Numbered from the stretch's first letter, positions 34,232 to 49,500 are shown. The stretch: DNA of 64,000 nt from Paraescarpia echinospica (GCA_020002185.1 CM034543.1:27149374-27213373), one strand, 5' to 3'. The notes: generated from the letters alone by a model not told the origin. Numbers and translations: made by a program.

Positions 34232-35398
34232 TCAAGTGGGCTGATTCATAGTCGTTCGGAATTTTGACTTGATGCGATAAAGCCCTGAAAACGACCTTTC
34301 TGTGGAATAGACCGTGGTTGGCAAACACAATAAGGGTTCCACCACTCTCGTGTAGAACGGCATATACTTCGGAAAGTTATCTCTTTTTAGCAACCCTGTG
34401 ACTGCGGGGAGAGTGGGCTCTGTGTCCGTTCTCAACAACCCTTGAACGACTGTTGCCTCGCGGTTGAAGATGTCGCAGTCGACGTTCTCGAAACGCCAGA
34501 TCGATGGCGATCGTGAGCAGAGCAGTCGATACAAAAAAACACTTGTTTGAGCAGCTCCTGATGGATCCGGGAAACATACTGCTCGTGAAGCAGCTCAGCT
34601 TGATCGGTGTCAGGGTTTATCTTCACTCCTCTTTTGGAAGCACACTCGAGCTGAGGACCTTCGCTGTCCATCCGCTCTGCGTCATGCACAACAATCTCGC
34701 AGAAGGTGACGAGTCCGTCCCAGTTATTACAGCGCTCCTCCAGTTGCATACGGATACATCTCATCATGTCATGCACGATAGTTACTATTTTTGTAAGACT
34801 GGTGCATGTATGGCACGATAGGTAAGAAAAGGGCGCAGTATGTCTTCCAGACCTCGAAGGGAGTAGTAAACGTCAAAATCGTTGAGCACGGTATATAGGG
34901 TGCTGTCTATCGGCGCCTCGCTCTCTCTCTTTCTATTGCTGGTTAAGTTGTTTTCGAGTGTAGCTGTTACTGCTTTCGAGTTGTACAGCCATCGAGTTTC
35001 CGATAGAAGCTTCAGCATTTTCGGTGGTGAGTGGGTTGGAACATTTCTCCTTGCTTGTGAGGTGCACCGTTTTATCAATGAACTCCTCTCTTGTCGAGTT
35101 TTGGAGACCCTCGACATTGCCAATACTAGACTCGGCATCTTCTGCTAATACTTCTTCGACTCTACAATCAGGCCGTGCTCGTTCCAGGTCCTGGCTAAAA
35201 ATCCCTTTCGCCACTTTAAGGTATAAAGCAGCTACTTTTCCTATCGCGTACTTTCCATTACTCACACTTGGAATGGCGTCCACAGCAGGCCTCGCCACCA
35301 GGTTACACTGCTGCTGGAAATGTTTTGCAGTAATGTTTCAGATTCTATCTGGAGTCGCTCTCAACCTTTGGATGTTGTCGGACATGACATGAGAAGAC
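34232..35398 (-). pseudogene. hAT-type transposase pseudogene
   Basis: Read on the minus strand, several frames cover a ZMYM1-like hAT transposase. There is a segment with CTSQARRNVPTH and LLSETRW (35138-34785), a helical insertion segment (34776-34432) and the C-terminal dimerisation region (34534-34232) with PLLCLPTTVYSTERSFSGL, the usual hAT C-terminal motif, followed by LYRIKSKFRTTM. The pieces overlap in different frames, so at least two frameshifts and some stops disable it. There are no introns and no confident terminal inverted repeats. Confidence 0.75.
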
Positions 35399-35458
35399 AG
35401 GGGGAGGGGTGCTGTTAATGTTTTGTCGCGGTGACATTCCACCCATCGCATCCCTGCT

Positions 35459-35939
35459 TACGGTGTCGCGCTTACATTTATCCGGGCGTTAAATTTTATC
35501 CGGTTGATGTTTATGTGCATATGTTATGGATAATATTTAGCACCAGTAGATCACGTAGTGATAAATAATATCTAGTAGTTAAATATGTTTCGTTTGTTGT
35601 CGTAATACGAGCGTTGTAGTTAGAGTATATAATTATAATTTGCTGTTTCAGATTTGTGACCAAGTATAAGAGTAAGTCACGTGACGTGTGGGTGGAGATT
35701 AAACTGTTTTACGACATAAATTGTTTGTCTGTGGGAAGCAAACATTTTATAATATATGTATATATATATATAGACATATGTGTAAATATATATATATACA
35801 CATATAAACATACATAACGTCCGCATAAATGAAAACGCGACAGTCGTAGCTGGTGCTAAATGCATTCCCCTAGATACGCACGCGCAGAAACGTCACCCGG
35901 ATATTATTTAACGCCCGGATAAATGTAAGCGTGACAACG
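35459..35939. mobile_element. MITE-like element with long terminal inverted repeats
   Basis: The left end GCTTACATTTATCCGGGCGT (35471-35490) is matched by the inverse sequence at the right end (ACGCCCGGATAAATGTAAGC, 35910-35930). Similarity continues inward, imperfectly, for about 90 bases on each side (down to TTTAGCACCAG / CTGGTGCTAAA). The interior is AT-rich and non-coding and includes a TATATA tract. A target-site duplication is not obvious. Total about 480 bases, a non-autonomous DNA transposon. Confidence 0.8.
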
Positions 35940-36035
35940 GGCCTGCATTGTCAAATAGATCATACAGCAGTGCGGGATTTGCTTACGTCCCTGACCTACA
36001 TATTGATCCAAACGTACACCCTCTGACAGTTGTGT

Positions 36036-38180
36036 ATGTAACGAAGTAAAACGAGTTCGTTACTCTACCTGAGTAGTTTTTTCAAGTAAGAAGTACAATT
36101 TATTTGAACTATTTCTACTTGTAACAAAGTAGTTTTTATCTAAGGTAACGCTACTTTTTACTTCGTTACTTTCATTTACTTCGCGATATATTTTCGTTAA
36201 CTTTTCTGAACTACGTCGCCTGTTGGCGTTCCGCCCGTCAACAACATTTCATTAAACGTTTTAAATGACAAGAAATGAGAGCTGTGGTAAACTATGTTAA
36301 CGCGGTAATAACTGTCACTTGTTTTATGTGACTATGGTCAAGTCTTTCGGAACAGTAAATGTGGTGCGAGGCATTGTCCACGCCCTGATGACATCGCGGC
36401 TGGACTACAGTAACGCGGTCCTGTACGGCATGAACAAGTTGCAGATGGTACAGAACTCGGCGGCAAGACTTATCTCAAGACACCGAAAGCACCTGCACAT
36501 AACACCTGTGCTGGTCGAACTGCACTGGCTTCCAATTCGCTGGCGTATCCAATACAAACTGCTGGTCCTTGTTTTCACGGCTTTACATGGTCTTGCTCCA
36601 GCGTATATCCAAGATCTTATAATACCGTATACGCCCACCCGCAACCTCCGATCTGCCGATCTACGTCTGCTTGTAGTCCCGCGCTACAACTTAGAGGGCT
36701 ACGGCAGACGAGCTTTCTCCGTGTCTGGACCTACGCTCTGGAACAGAAAACAGGTGATTTGCCTTAAAACTTATATATTTTAAGCAGCCGTACTTCGACT
36801 GAGGAACTGTGCTGTAGGACACTTTTTTTGAACATGTATTTAATCAATTAATTTAATTATATTATATAATATATTTTAATTAATTTATTATTATTTATCT
36901 TTTAATACAATTTTATATATTATAATATATATTCTTTTACTTAATTATCTTAATATGTCATGTATTTTAGTCACATTATATATATATACAATCTTGTAAA
37001 TCTTAATAATTATTATATTTACCGGCATCCTTTATACATATATATTTTTTACATTTGTTTCCATGTACGTTTTATAATGTGTGTACGCGCCTATGAACGT
37101 CCCGGAGATATGGCGCTATAAAAATGCTAGTAATAATAATTGTTTGTTTTGCGCCGACATCAATCTAATCGTTTCCCTTCTGCCAGTCATGGCTTCCGCG
37201 AATAGGTGCCTTCGGCGGATTCGCCTGGCTTCGGCGACTTGTAAAATGCAATTGAAATACACACATAGGCTACGCCTTGCATAATAATCGGATTGATATG
37301 TTTTAATGCAGCATAGTAGGGAAGATCAGTATGCTAACATTGCGCAAATATTATCTTTTAGCTGCGATAAACGCAAATTTGCGTGGTGCGCCAAAATATG
37401 AATTCGTCAACCGTATACGAAACGGCGAATCGATCGCAGTATTATCCGGCACGGTAAATGTGCGTTCTAAATTTGTGTTTTGGTATTGATTGTAAGATGA
37501 AGTTAAGCCAACTATAAACGTAGTTATTATAGTTTTTCAATCTTTGATCAACCTTAGCACGGCATTTGTCAACTCATTTGCTTGTTCGGCTGCTGAGGTC
37601 TCATTACGTCATCGGTACCATAGAATCGTTCAGTTCACCGTGGCCTGTTAATCCGTAATCTATTTTAAAACTGTACAACATGTATGGATTTTATTAATTT
37701 CAACATTCAACAGTGTATGGCATTTAAACATAATTCACATTGACGTTGGCTGTCATCTTAATAAGCTTCTTGAACCGGATATATAGATAGCGCGGCCTGC
37801 ACACTGACTGTGGCTTCGCCGGCGTTCTTGGTGCAGCGACCGTGGCCGTCGTCGTAGCTAGCGCCCATGGTGGCTGATACGGGAACACATTTCCGTGCCC
37901 CGCCGTCGAATTTGCGAAAACTTAAAATATAGTTTTCTATAGAACATTATTCATATACATAATTCATATATGTTGGAGTTAAAGAGTAATTATTTTCACT
38001 CTGTTTTCATTTTTGTGTTCGCCGATGCAGTAATTATTGTTGGTTACTTGCCTGACAAAACATCTTACCGTTCTACTTTTACTTCTACTTCAAGTACTTT
38101 TGGAAAGTAGTTTTACTTTTTACTCAAGTATGTTTTAGAAGGTACTTCTACTTCTACTCAAGTAGTTCTGGGGCGAATTA
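36036..38180. mobile_element. Possible non-autonomous DNA transposon with subterminal TACTT repeats
   Basis: 36036-36190 and 38075-38175 are both built of short units such as GAGTAGTTTTTTCAAGTAAG, CTACTTTTTACTTCGTTACT and, at the right end, TACTTCTACTTCTACTCAAG, in largely inverse arrangement. hAT elements in animals often have such subterminal repeats. The interior has no transposase and contains an L2 fragment, so either the element carried it or the LINE inserted in it. Boundaries are approximate. Confidence 0.5.
36319..37143 (+). mobile_element. L2-type LINE C-terminal fragment with 3' tail
   Basis: A frame at 36319-36783 encodes the typical L2/CR1 C-terminal block: LMTSRLDYSNAVLYG, MVQNSAARLISRHRK, LVELHWLPIRWRIQYK, LHGLAPAYI and RRAFSVSGPTLWN. 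A 3' UTR ends in GGCGCTATAAAAATGC followed by TAATAATAATTG, the usual L2-like tail. The reverse transcriptase proper is missing (5' truncation). Confidence 0.88.
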
Positions 38181-39743
38181 TTGTTGCTATTTAAGTATAA
38201 AATTAAAGTAATTCAGTCACCACTGCCATCTGGGCATTTCAAATAAAGCGCTAAGCCCGGATAAACGTTTTTGAAACAACAAATCTAGGTAGGAATTAGC
38301 TATAAGTTATAACACCGAAGAATCATCAAACTAAATTAGGGGAAGTGATCGTTACATTTGCACACAGGTTAAATAATGTATGTCTGAAGAAAGCCACGCG
38401 ATGGCTGCTTTTGACGACTATAAGGTCTCGAGTCTTAATCGTAATCGAGTCTTAATCCGGGCCGCGGATGCCGGGTAGAATGCCGGGTATGCCGAGTAGA
38501 GTAGGCCCCCCAGCCTATATGCTTGGGCGCAGACAATCATACGCTTTAAAGCTGATTCCGCAGTTAAACATATCGCTCATCTTCTTTCAGAACCACGTTG
38601 CTAAAAATCAAATCTTTAACGTATCTGTTGCGATATGTTATAGCTCGTTTTTGTAAATGAGTTATTTAATTTTTTTAACATCATCGGACAAACATCTAAT
38701 TTCTTTCGAGTTGCCCAAGAGCGTAATTCGTGATAATGCGTAGTAGTTGTGCGTGCGTGCGTGAGTGCGCGTGCGTGCGTGTGCCGTGTGCCAGTATATC
38801 AATAATCGTGCCAAACTGATATTTCAGTCTACTTCAAGCTCAGTAGTAATTCGCCATTCTAAATATTAAATGTAACTGAATGTTGAATGTTGTTACACGA
38901 AAGAATAGTTCTGACATACGCAGTTAATTCGCCGGTAATGCATGTTTTCTGACACACATAATCCTGTAACCAAAAAACGATTTAAGAAACACGTGAGCTG
39001 GACAATGGCTGGTTCAAACATTTTGGTCTGTTATTCTAAATGTTTTATGCCCTATTTTTCAACAACCATTGTGTGTAGAATGTTATATATATACCACAAA
39101 GAGGGGATTTAATTGCATTTAATATTTCGGCTGTAGGTTGCCGCAATAAGCCTACACATGTAAGCCACAAACATCAAATGATTGATGTAAACTATGTAAT
39201 GTATGTACGTGCATTACTGCACACCATAAATTTACTGGATTCACGATCATAAGCAAGCACTACATGGAAACAAGGCCAAAGCTAATAGTCAACGCATTCC
39301 AACAATTTCACGTGACGTCTCGTTACAGCCATATCGACCCACAATCGCGAATAAATCAAATCACCTGTTTTCCGTTATGGCTGCTCAAATGCACGCAACG
39401 AGCCATAGACAGTAACCGGAAAGCCAGACAGATGTATGGGGGGACAAAGCGACCCCGTTCAATAAATACGATTAGCACGAAACTATGCTAATCAAATTAA
39501 ATTAGTCATCGATATGCCATAGTTAGCTGGCGATTCAACACTGCGCAAAATATGGATTTTAATATTAGCGTACTTAGATCTTTTGCCGATTCCTGGATGT
39601 GTCGTCGCATGGCATTGCCGGCAAGATCGAAGCATATCTCGATGGAATAAGATAGCCACCAGAAAGAACAAACGCGGACGAGTGTTGTGTCGGTTTATTG
39701 AAAGATCGACAATGTTTGTCGTTTGTATATGCCCCATTCTCAG
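38181..39743. other. Unassigned sequence
   Basis: Contains a short TGCG microsatellite at about 38749-38795. Otherwise no feature recognised. Confidence 0.5.
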
Positions 39744-39925
39744 CTTAGCACGCACGCACACACGCACGCACGCACGCACGCAAACGCATATACACATGCA
39801 CACACGCGCACACACAGGCACGCAAACGCATGCACACGCACACACACGCACTCACGCGCAGACGCACACAAACAAAAACACAAACACGCACACGCACGAA
39901 CGCACGCACACACACACAGAGTATG
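39744..39925. repeat. (CACG)n/(CA)n microsatellite
   Basis: CGCA and CACA units, interrupted. Open frames on both strands here are artefacts. Confidence 0.95.
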
Positions 39926-40617
39926 TACACGTTATAGGCAGTAAAATGTTTTTGACAGTGGTTTATTGTTCCAAATAATAAACATGAGCATTTTCGGATA
40001 CCAAGTCAAAGCTACTTCTATTAATAAAACCAAAAGCAGTCACTATAAAAGCGATGAGTGATAACATTAATTTCAATTATGACCAAGGTTTTACATTTAT
40101 GGGTGTTAATTTTGGTTGTAGGAAGTACTTCGGCAATGTAATGTTCCATAATTGCTGTACCGCAATATACTCGTTATCTCTACAACTCGACTTTCAGTGT
40201 AGGCCTAACGGTAATTTCCATTCGTACTGTCCTTTTGGTTTCATACAAACTGAGTATAATTATGTACTATGGAATACACACCACAATGCAACTATTTTTT
40301 TTCAAATAAATGAGATTTTTTTCCATTACAAACCGCATATTGCAAAAGTTCATGGAGTGTCTTGGTCATTTTTGTGTTGAGTATTTCGCAAAGAATCCAA
40401 CAAGATTTGTTTACCATAACATTCGCTAAATACGCGTATTTTCTGTTATTGTTTAATAAATTCCTTCACAACTTGGATTACAACTTATGTAATATAATGC
40501 CACGCCACTAGTTACCAAAGGCTGATGTTGTTAGAAAAGTTGGCCTATTGTTTTACATTTATTATAGGACACCACTACTCTACATAAGTTATGTTGCAAA
40601 GGTAGTCTTAATTGATA
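39926..40617. other. Unassigned sequence
   Basis: A 108-residue plus-strand open frame (40054-40380) has no recognisable domain and AT-rich codon use like its surroundings; probably chance. Confidence 0.45.
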
Positions 40618-40720
40618 TTGGCATGCACGCACCCACGCACACGCGCGTGCACACGCCACACGCACACACACATACGCACACGCACGCACGCATACACACA
40701 CACACACACTCACCCGCACG
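40618..40720. repeat. (CACG)n/(CA)n microsatellite
   Basis: Interrupted CACGCA and CACA units about 180 bases upstream of gene C exon 1. Confidence 0.95.
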
Positions 40721-40901
40721 CATGCACGGTCGATCAATGTTTTATCAGGCGCGGCAGTAATGTTGACGCAGGTGCCACGGCCGAGGTAATTGTATTCGTG
40801 GACATCATCTCGACCCGATACGACCGCGGCCCGGCAGTACAGCCCGACCATCGTTCACGACCGACCGTTTCCGTCCCGTCATGTGAGGGCGTTGGGCGCC
40901 A

Positions 40902-42955
<2,054 letters not shown>

Positions 42956-44112
42956 CCCGACGCCGTACAGTATTTAGCTTTGTTCTCACGCGTTCGTACT
43001 ATGCTCGGTTTGGGCAGTAAATGTTATCATTGCAGTGCTGCATTATTCATTGTAAGAGGATACTAAGAAGGGTAAATAACATGTTTATGTATAAAGGTAT
43101 AATGCATGCATTACTATTATTAAAGAAGCCAAGCGAGGGACAGTTGCATAAGTTCCCCAAGGCCCATGATACTATCAGCATTACGAGGGGGTAGGTTGTT
43201 ACCTTGAAAAGCGGGAAGTATAAATTGTTATAGTAGCGCCACCTAGTTACTGAAACATTCTAATGCAAATTGATGGTAATGGTAATTTTGGACTTACGAA
43301 ACCATCCTTACAGCAATGGATATATATGCTGTTGTTCATGATATGAGGGTGATAGGGGAGTACCGGGCATCACGGACAGTGGGAAAACATGGACTGGTTG
43401 GTCACGTGCACATGGCATCGCTCATTGCGTGCTCTAGACATAGACGACGCGTGCAGATGACAGCGGCACAGATGAAAGTGATACACATGATACGCAGCTC
43501 TCCGATTTATGCTTCAAAGTTTGTTTTAGACACAAACACACACACGTTTTTGTATTTGTAGTGTAAGTTTATATATTCATGAAACTTAGAGTTCCGATGT
43601 TACAAAACTTCGTCATTTAAAGAAGAATGTAAATAACTGGAAAAACACATATGCAATGCATGTTAATGCCCAGTAAAATGCCCGTGATGTCCCAGCCTCC
43701 CCTAAATGAAGACGTGCTGTGGTCGAACGGATACAAAGTTGCCTCTTGGCGAACTGATGTTTCTATTGGGATATATATTTATGTGTGCATCATAATGTTA
43801 CGGTGGCCGCACGTTCATTTCAATGACGTCTGTTGTTTGTGTGCATTAAAGACGTATCCTCAACTCATTTTTTGATCGTCTCATTTAATAAAAATGTTGT
43901 GAAAAACAAACATCGAGACGAGTCACACAGTAAAATAAGACGTAACATTAATATTTAGCACCGCATTCTTTTGTGTGTCCATACTGCCACCAGCTTTAAT
44001 AGGTCCTACTGGCACTGCCATCGATTAGCAGAGACTCGTCTTGCACGAAGAAACCTGCGCCCGACGGCATCTATGCCGACTCTTTAGCAAATAACAAGCA
44101 AAACTAATTGAT
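42956..44112. other. Unassigned 3' flank of gene C
   Basis: No canonical poly(A) signal close to the stop is certain; TTATTAAAG near 43121 is a weak candidate. Two short plus-strand open frames (43316-43561, 43651-43875) have no motifs. Confidence 0.45.
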
Positions 44113-44155
44113 GTCTCCCCTCAAATAATGGGACCTTCCGTCTCCGACGGCAGGC
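44113..44155. repeat. LTR-start-like sequence shared with the Gypsy 3' end
   Basis: TGTCTCCCCTCAAATAATGG and the following CCGTCTCCGACGGCA match 50868-50907 with two or three differences. It begins with TG as LTRs do. After about 42 bases the two sequences diverge. Confidence 0.6.
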
Positions 44156-45366
44156 GACGGCGATATCAACATCGCTTACAGGGATTCTTTGAGAATTTTA
44201 ATATCTTTGTAATGTTCGGAATTATTAGGTAATCCTGTTAATATAATTATTTCATGTAATCCTATGCCTTTATTTAATTATAATTATGTTTTATTAATCA
44301 CTAATGACCCTGACAATATATCGAAAAAATTACTTCGCTTACGCGTAGTTTCTGCTTTGGGCCCACCTTCACGATCCGTATAAGGCATACTCATGAATAT
44401 TCGGGACTGTCCGTCAGATTTCGATTAGCTACGCCGAGTTAATAGATGCAAGAAATACGTCATCGACATGTATGTATATGGATTAGCCACCGCCATGCGA
44501 ATGAGTCGTGACCGATAAAATTATTAAAATGAAACGTGGACCAGCTGCCGTTTATGTCACAGATTCAGCAAAGAAAAGAAGGAAAATATATGGAATAAAC
44601 GGTGAATGAACATAGCGATAGTTCATGACAGACGGATTGTTTTAAAAGAAAAAACACCATCTCCATGCACGAAGCCACCGATGGCGTTGGCGACGCCGAT
44701 GTCATATTGAATGATTGGCATTGGTTTTGTTGGAATATAAAAACTATAGTACTATCACGTTCCTTTTTCACTATGTACATCTGGCTATACATTTTAGAGT
44801 GAAGTTTTAATGAAACGTTTAGATAACAAAAACTTACTGAAGCCGAGAAACATTCAATAATGACACAATTTTATTTGCACCATAAATCCAGATGTTATTT
44901 CCATAAGCAGTATAAATATATTATACATCATTAAATTAATTTACGGTATTAAAATAGGATAGGTGGTTATGCACTTTCTTATCTACATAAGGTTTAATTT
45001 TAGTTTGAAAAATGTAGATCTATATAGAGCATAACATTATTGTCGACAAAATATTAAAATATATTGCATCAGTGTAAAAACATGTTTTATTTTGTACTGG
45101 GATTGCAATAATTAGTTGTTCTGCCCATCATTTAGAGTAAAATATATTTAATTTGTTTCTGTCGAACCCCCGTTTCGATAACAAATAAAATGGTCATTGT
45201 ATGATGGAAATAAAGTAACTTCAAATTTTGAAGAATATGCTGTAGAACACAATCCAAACATGATGAGCATAAGAAAGCATAAATTTTATTATGTACTCCT
45301 ACTTTGCAACATAATGACGGGATGATGTGCATTTGGGTGCACAAATCGATCCATTGCACAAATCGA
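44156..45366. other. Unassigned AT-rich sequence
   Basis: No feature recognised. If 44113 is a 5' LTR start, part of this is LTR or leader, but I see no primer-binding site. Confidence 0.4.
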
Positions 45367-45655
45367 TTTGAAACATGTAGTGATGTACATATTCCCAGCA
45401 GAAGCCACACGGAACTAATGTGGCAGAACAAAGTCAGACATCTGCTTCACTACTGTGTCAGTTAACATATTGTCCTATTAATAGCACTGCTACGCATTTT
45501 GATACACAACGCTATCAGATGCACTCATCCATTTGAAACTCGAAATGAGGTACAACTTCCCAGTAGATGTCGCACAGAACACAATGGGGAAGAAAAAGTC
45601 AGACATTATCTTATGTCAGGTGACCCATTGTCCAATTAATGGCAGTGTTAAGTAG
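45367..45655 (+). repeat. Diverged tandem duplication (~165-bp period)
   Basis: 45367-45490 and 45534-45650 share ordered blocks: TTGAAAC, TTCCCAG-AGAAG/TAGATG, AAAGTCAGACAT, CATTGTCC-ATTAAT. Identity looks modest, so the duplication is old. Confidence 0.6.
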
Positions 45656-47145
45656 AGGTCTTCAATTTCCTCTTTCCATCAGCTCAGCTATTTCCACTAT
45701 TCCTGCAAATAAATAAAGTTGAATTTAGGAAACTGAGCCTAAATATGAGTTAACTAACTCAACACTGTGCAGATTAATTCAGTTTAGATAATGGATTATG
45801 GGACTTATCACCAAGTGTACAGCTGGCTAAATGGAAAAGAAATACAAGAGAACCTTATTATGTTGATTCAGTCAGACTAAAATCCTAATCTATTATTTTT
45901 GCCAACTTTTAATTTGCTTCTACATAATTGCCTGTATGCATTGGTCATATACAGTGCACTCCAGATAACTCGAACTCACATAAGTGAATATTCACTAAGT
46001 TAAGTCCATCTTTTTCTCGGTCCAGGGCAAAGGTCCCAATATGGGGACCTTCTGATAACTTTCTAGTTATCAGAAATTCCACTTATCAGTATTTTCACGG
46101 GTCCCTGGGAGTTCAACCATATCCAGAGCGCACTTTATATTTTCCTTTATTCTTGCTCGAAAAATTAATGTTGTATATAATTATACATGTGGGCCATTCT
46201 CGTAAAAAGTGTACAGTAACGGTAAAGTAACATGTCAAAAATAAATGTTTAATTTGTTTTTAGCGAGTACTATTATTATCAAATGTGCTATTCACTTGAA
46301 GCAACGCAACTTGATCTGATCTATTATTATATTTAAAAAATATATTCATGGATAAAGACTTATGTATACTAGAGTGCAGATCTGCTGGTGTCAAAAATTC
46401 GTGCATCGCAAAATTCCGTGGCAACATGGTATTGTGTACTTTTTAACAAACCTAAAACGTTTACATTGAATGATGACATGCCAGTCAGGTTTACTAACAA
46501 TCGTAGCTGTAGCATTAAAAACAGTCTGTGAACGTACGAATCTCACATTTTTAGGTTTCGGTTCAAATAAGTGGGGAAACGGGCACTTTTCAAAAACGGC
46601 TGACTGGAATTTGGAAAGGCAAGACCTGTAGACACACATACCCAAATCCCAGATTTAGGCAAACAAATTACATTCACGACCAGGTTAATCATCTTGTTAT
46701 GGTTGCATAGACATATTTTTGTGTACATTTTCGTTTACTGCATGTCAAATACTGGACAATGCAGTTTTACTAACTAGAAAGGCGAGACCCTTGCCTAGGG
46801 CTAGGCTAGTTACTGTGTAGTAGAGGCTCGACAGAGATATAAAAATAGCTGTCAATATGCACATGGCTACAAATTGCTTATTTACAATGTCATTGCTTGA
46901 ATCAACTCACCACGGAATCTAACATGTCAACTGTGTGTGTGACGTCAACGGTCTTTGTGTGGGTCACTGCGCGTGCTTGAAAATTCATTATACTCGGGCT
47001 GCATAATTAACCATCTACGTGGCAACAAGCTCAAAATGATTCGCGTAAACACAACTGTTTATCGGCTTTTTGCACCGATAACACCCAAATTATGCATAAA
47101 CATGCAAGACATAAGTAACAGAGAAAGTACTTATGGGAAACTCGA
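45656..47145. other. Unassigned sequence
   Basis: No gene or repeat family recognised. Confidence 0.5.
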
Positions 47146-48330
47146 ATGTATATTAGCTTGCAAAGAATCACTTTAACAGCGAGCGAAAACCCCGCGCCAG
47201 AAGTAAACACGGCGCCACTTTCAAAGGTTCCGCAAGTCCGCATTAACCAAAGTCCGCGCTGTGGCGACACAATCGCACTAAACTGGTTTGCCGCATTCCT
47301 GTCTAAGCAAGAAGAACGCGATTATAAACGTGAATAGCGAGAACATGAAGAGTAGCGCGCACGCGATGAAAGACATGAACTATCGATGCGTCTCCTCGAC
47401 AGATGAGTCCGAACTAATTTACCACCGCGCGCACACAGCAACGGCGTCAATGATGAGTCTAGTGGTCCACAGACTCAACACACAGACACCGAGACCAACG
47501 TCCAGCGCACTTCTACCGACCCACACGCTAAAACTAGACCGCCGGAGCAAATAACTGCAGACATAACAGTACGAGAACTACTAGTATAGAGGCGAACATG
47601 GGGAAGATTTCGTGAAGTTAGAATAGCTCGACCATCTCCTAGCACGCCAGCAGAGAGCCATGTTGCGCACTAGCCTGTCTATTGAAATGCGTGTGTCATT
47701 GCAATTAGCCACCAGTGTAAACAATGATGACGATATAACTGTCACATCGATTTTAGACCGAATCCAAGAACACATTCGAGCCAAACAAAATAGACAGGGT
47801 AGCACTAGAAGAATGCAAACAAGAAGAAGAAGGCGAACCGTTCGATTATTTCTACATAGACTTAAGGGAGATTGCCAACAAAGCTGACCTTTGCCAGCAG
47901 ACGATCGTCTTACTTCGCGAATTATGTTGGGAATTCGTGACCCAGAAACAAGACGAAAGTTACTAACAATCGCGCCTCCCCCTTCTCTGCTGACAGCAGT
48001 GGATATCTGCAGGAGTGAAGAATCAGCAAGGAATAATGAAGCTGCACTTGCAAGTATTGACAAAGGCCGTGCGAAGATAAACAAAATTGGCAAGAAAACC
48101 TGGCAACGCAGCAAAACCAGAAATAACACCACTTCAAAACATAACGACACATGTGGTTATTGTGGCAAATCGGCTCATAAAACGCGAGATGAATGTCCTG
48201 CAACGACACAGTGTATGTTCAGTCTGTAAGAAAATGGGTTATTGGGCTACGTGTTGCCGTCAGAACAACTTACAGAATAAGAGCAAACGTCGATCGACCA
48301 CAATGTGTCAGATTCGCTGGACATTCTAGG
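47146..48330 (+). pseudogene. Gypsy gag region with zinc knuckles, disabled
   Basis: Starts with a block FAAFLSKQEERDYKRE and a charged coiled-coil-like stretch, then shifts frame repeatedly. A Cys-x2-Cys-x4-His-x5-Cys knuckle (CGYCGKSAHKTRDEC) lies at about 48152-48196. A second knuckle-like CSVCKKMGYWATCC follows near 48214-48255, with its His replaced by Tyr. Nucleocapsid-type RNA binding is the family role. Confidence 0.7.
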
Positions 48331-48674
48331 AAAGAAAAAAACACCGTCGTATCCCGCGCATCAAGGTTCAACTTCACCATAATGCGGATGATAGCTTCAT
48401 CACAACAGCACAGGCAACACCTGATACACGGCGGAAGCCATTGTTGCAGGGCTTGATATCCTAAAACAAATAGGATTAGACATCGGAAATACATGTCCCC
48501 CGCCCGAAGACACAATCATTGCTGCCAATGGTGCATCAATCGAATGTACTGGCACAGTAGACCTCCACATCCATGCAGCAGACAAATATACGAAAGAGAC
48601 GGTTCTTATCTGCATAGAGCAAAACGGACTTCTGCTGGCTTGGTAAGTTTGCCGGGACTTGGGAATCGTGCGGA

Positions 48675-49135
48675 ATGATTACCCACAAACCAATTCATGC
48701 CATAACACGGTCACGCGCAACAAAATCGCCAAGAAAGGTTCCTACAGAACACGAGTCATCTGACACGCGCACATGCAATCGCAATGACTTACTTGAAGAA
48801 TTCAAAGACGTGTTCGACACAAGATATCAACTGAAGACACTATTGGGTGAACGAATGAAAATCCACTTTAACGAGGACATTGATACTATTGCAATATCTA
48901 CCACTCGCCCGATTCCTTTCGCATGGCGTAATGAAGTCAAAGCAAATCTCGACCACATGACAAGACAAGGCATTGTCAAGCCATTTGGGGACGTTCCCAC
49001 TAGATGGTGTCATCCGCTCATGGTAGTGCCAAAACCACGAGGAGTGTACGTCTTTATGTGGACCTCACACGTCTCAACAAATTCGTTCGTCAACCAATTC
49101 ATCCTATGAAGACACTTCAATCCATCAAAATATAT
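48675..49135 (+). pseudogene. Gypsy reverse transcriptase, N-terminal blocks only
   Basis: The frame carries the entry blocks of Gypsy reverse transcriptase (RPIPFAWRNEVK, GIVKPF, WCHPLMVVPKP), then changes frame near 49050 into VRLYVDLTRLNKF. The catalytic aspartate box and thumb are absent: sequence passes at about 49135-49145 straight to RNase H, so about 300 or more bases have been deleted. Confidence 0.75.
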
Positions 49136-49139
49136 GGCG

Positions 49140-49500
49140 CTACACACAGATGCATCGCGATGCAAATGTCTGGGCTATGCTTTTTGTAATAACACGCAGA
49201 CAAATGGCGACTGATTCAACGCGGGTGGTGCTTTCTTACAGACACGGAAAGTCGCTATGCAATGGTGGAATTAGAGCTACTGGCAGCCACCTGGGCAATG
49301 AAGAAGTGTCGCATTCAACTACTCGGACTGTCACATTTCGAGTTGGTCGTCAATCATAAACCACTGGTAACAATTCTCGATCGCCAACGCCTTGACGATA
49401 TCGACAACATACGTCTTCAACGTCTCAAAGAAAAGACATCAGTCACGACACGCTGTACAAAGGGCAAAAACCATTGCATCCCAGACGCTTTGATACGTGC
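49140..49500 (+). pseudogene. Gypsy RNase H domain, disabled
   Basis: Begins with a HTDAS block (catalytic Asp), shifts frame, then YAMVELELLAATWAMKKCR carries the second conserved acidic motif and FELVVNHKPLVTIL the next. The order and spacing are those of Ty3/Gypsy RNase H. Confidence 0.75.

Noticed and set aside
40054..40380. 108-residue open frame as a gene
   Set aside because: AT-rich composition like its surroundings, no motif, no splice or promoter context.
43316..43875. Two short plus-strand frames downstream of gene C
   Set aside because: No family resemblance; not continuous with gene C, whose stop at 42953-42955 is clear.
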